64,000 bases of DNA, taken from assembly GCF_001612825.1 (NCBI RefSeq), contig NZ_BDBE01000039.1:169669-233668 (forward strand), given 5' to 3'. A program made the position numbers and the translations under genes. Below, one piece after another: positions 62,921-64,000 of the stretch (its first letter is position 1; the number at the start of each line of letters is the position of its first letter). The notes under the pieces were generated by a model that saw only the letters and a list, made by a program, of their open reading frames with translations, ran no database searches and was not told the DNA's origin. The stretch comes from Nocardia caishijiensis NBRC 108228. GTDB lineage: Bacteria; Actinomycetota; Actinomycetes; Mycobacteriales; Mycobacteriaceae.

Positions 62921-64000
62921 ACGTCCTTCCAATAGCATTCGACCAACCCGGTCGAGTGCTTTTCTTTGCGTTCGCGTATCGCCATGTTGGTATATCTGCT
63001 GCGTTGTGGAAATGTGGGCGTGGCCCAGGATGATCTGAGCATCGCGTGCCGGAATGCCGAAGTTATTCAAAAACGTTGCGACAGTGTGGCGTAGGTGGTG
63101 CAACTTGATACGCGGCAGCCCGGCTCGTTCGCAGATCTGATGAAAGGTACGAACGAAGTTGCGTGGCCAAATCGGCGTGCCCGCCTCACTCAAGAACACC
63201 AAATCAAGGTCGTCGTCGGGCCTGGTCTGGTTGGCATCATGCGCAACTTGGTGCCTCTGTAGCGCTTGGCGAACCAGGAGCAGAAGGGGTAAATCCCTAC
63301 GTCCAGCGCTGGTTTTGACCGGCCCGGCTTCCAGCTCATTGCGGACTTGCTGCAGTTGCTGACGGATGTGCAGTTCGTTGGCATCCCAGTCCACGTCCGA
63401 CCACCTCAACCCGAGAACCTCTCCCCGCCGCATGCCGTAGAGGATGAGCAGGAGGAACGCCGGGTACAACGGCTCGTTGCGGGTGACTTCGAGGAACCGG
63501 GCAGCTTCATCGGTTGTCCACGGCGTGATGTCCTTGCGCTGCCACGCAGGCAGTTCGACCAATCGGGCGACGTTGCGCGTCACCAGCTCCTCGCGCATCG
63601 CCCTCGTGAGGGCGGCGCTGAGGATTGTTCGTACAAGCCGAACCGTGCGAACCGATTTCCCTTCGGCCAGGCGCTGATTGAGCAGTCTCTGCAATGTCGA
63701 AACTGACAGGTTCGTCATGGACTGCGAGCCGAGCAGCGGTTTCAGGTGCACACGAATCGCCGACTCGTACAGCTCAAGGGTCTTGGGGCGCAATCGGGAC
63801 GGTGCCACATCAGCCATGAAGTAGTCCAGATACGCACCCACCGTCCATGACCGCTCCGGCATCGGAATGCCCCGATCGGCGTCGGCCATCTTGATTGCCA
63901 GCTTGTCGTGGGCTTCCTTGCGGGTCTTGCCGTATACACGGAGACGGCGAATCGTTCCGCTGACCGTGCCGAGGTAAGCGGCACCTTCCCATCGTCCGTC

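Overview
The window is high-GC actinobacterial DNA of the Nocardia/Rhodococcus/Mycobacterium type. Evidence: a CvnA/CvnB/P450 conservon fragment, a furA-katG pair, cutinase and PE-PPE-domain hydrolases, an EspR-like regulator, a UsfY-like protein, an LmeA-like protein, a rifamycin phosphotransferase and many GTG starts. The combination fits Nocardia best; this is inference from gene content, not a database match.

Layout. 1-5.9 kb: start of an AurF-type diiron oxygenase, then roadblock-type signalling genes with an unusual P450, then a MerR regulator behind a promoter-operator-leader region, and a DUF885 protein. 6-13.4 kb (minus strand): a DUF2797 protein, a three-subunit molybdenum hydroxylase of the PaoABC type, a decayed argS pseudogene and a DUF4129 membrane protein. 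13.5-18.7 kb: divergent MerR and hsp20 genes sharing a CIRCE-like element and a second palindrome, an EspR-like regulator, a PAS-GGDEF diguanylate cyclase, a small alarmone synthetase and small proteins. 18.7-21.5 kb: furA-katG.

23.3-28.2 kb is the most unusual part. Three overlapping or abutting minus-strand genes encode three different PLP enzymes: a SufS-like fold-type I enzyme, a CysK-like fold-type II enzyme fused to rhodanese, and a Y4yA-like fold-type III enzyme. A SAM methyltransferase converges on them. Palindromes resembling Zur (zinc uptake regulator) boxes lie upstream of both transcription units, so this may be a zinc-responsive small-molecule or sulfur-transfer pathway.

28.3-45.4 kb: a xi-class GST-like reductase, secreted hydrolases, an arsR-arsI pair with paired operators, a TetR switch with two near-identical operators, rph, a CopB-like metal ATPase, a ZIP transporter, an ankyrin lipoprotein and a LysR gene. 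45.6-49.9 kb: a compact signalling module that combines a two-component system with a partner switch (receiver-PP2C phosphatase, CHASE3 histidine kinase, single-domain receiver, RsbW-like kinase, STAS protein). 49.9-60.7 kb: an acyl-CoA carboxylase beta subunit, a tiny secreted peptide, a PucR-type regulator, a ~1490-residue protein of unknown function and an MscS channel.

60.7-64 kb: an intact tRNA-Pro(GGG) gene is abutted by a large serine recombinase, followed by a tyrosine integrase that runs off the right edge. Between the recombinases is a tRNA 3'-end fragment flanked on both sides by copies of a 9-bp repeat, which looks like an attP site. This is the start of an integrated mobile element.
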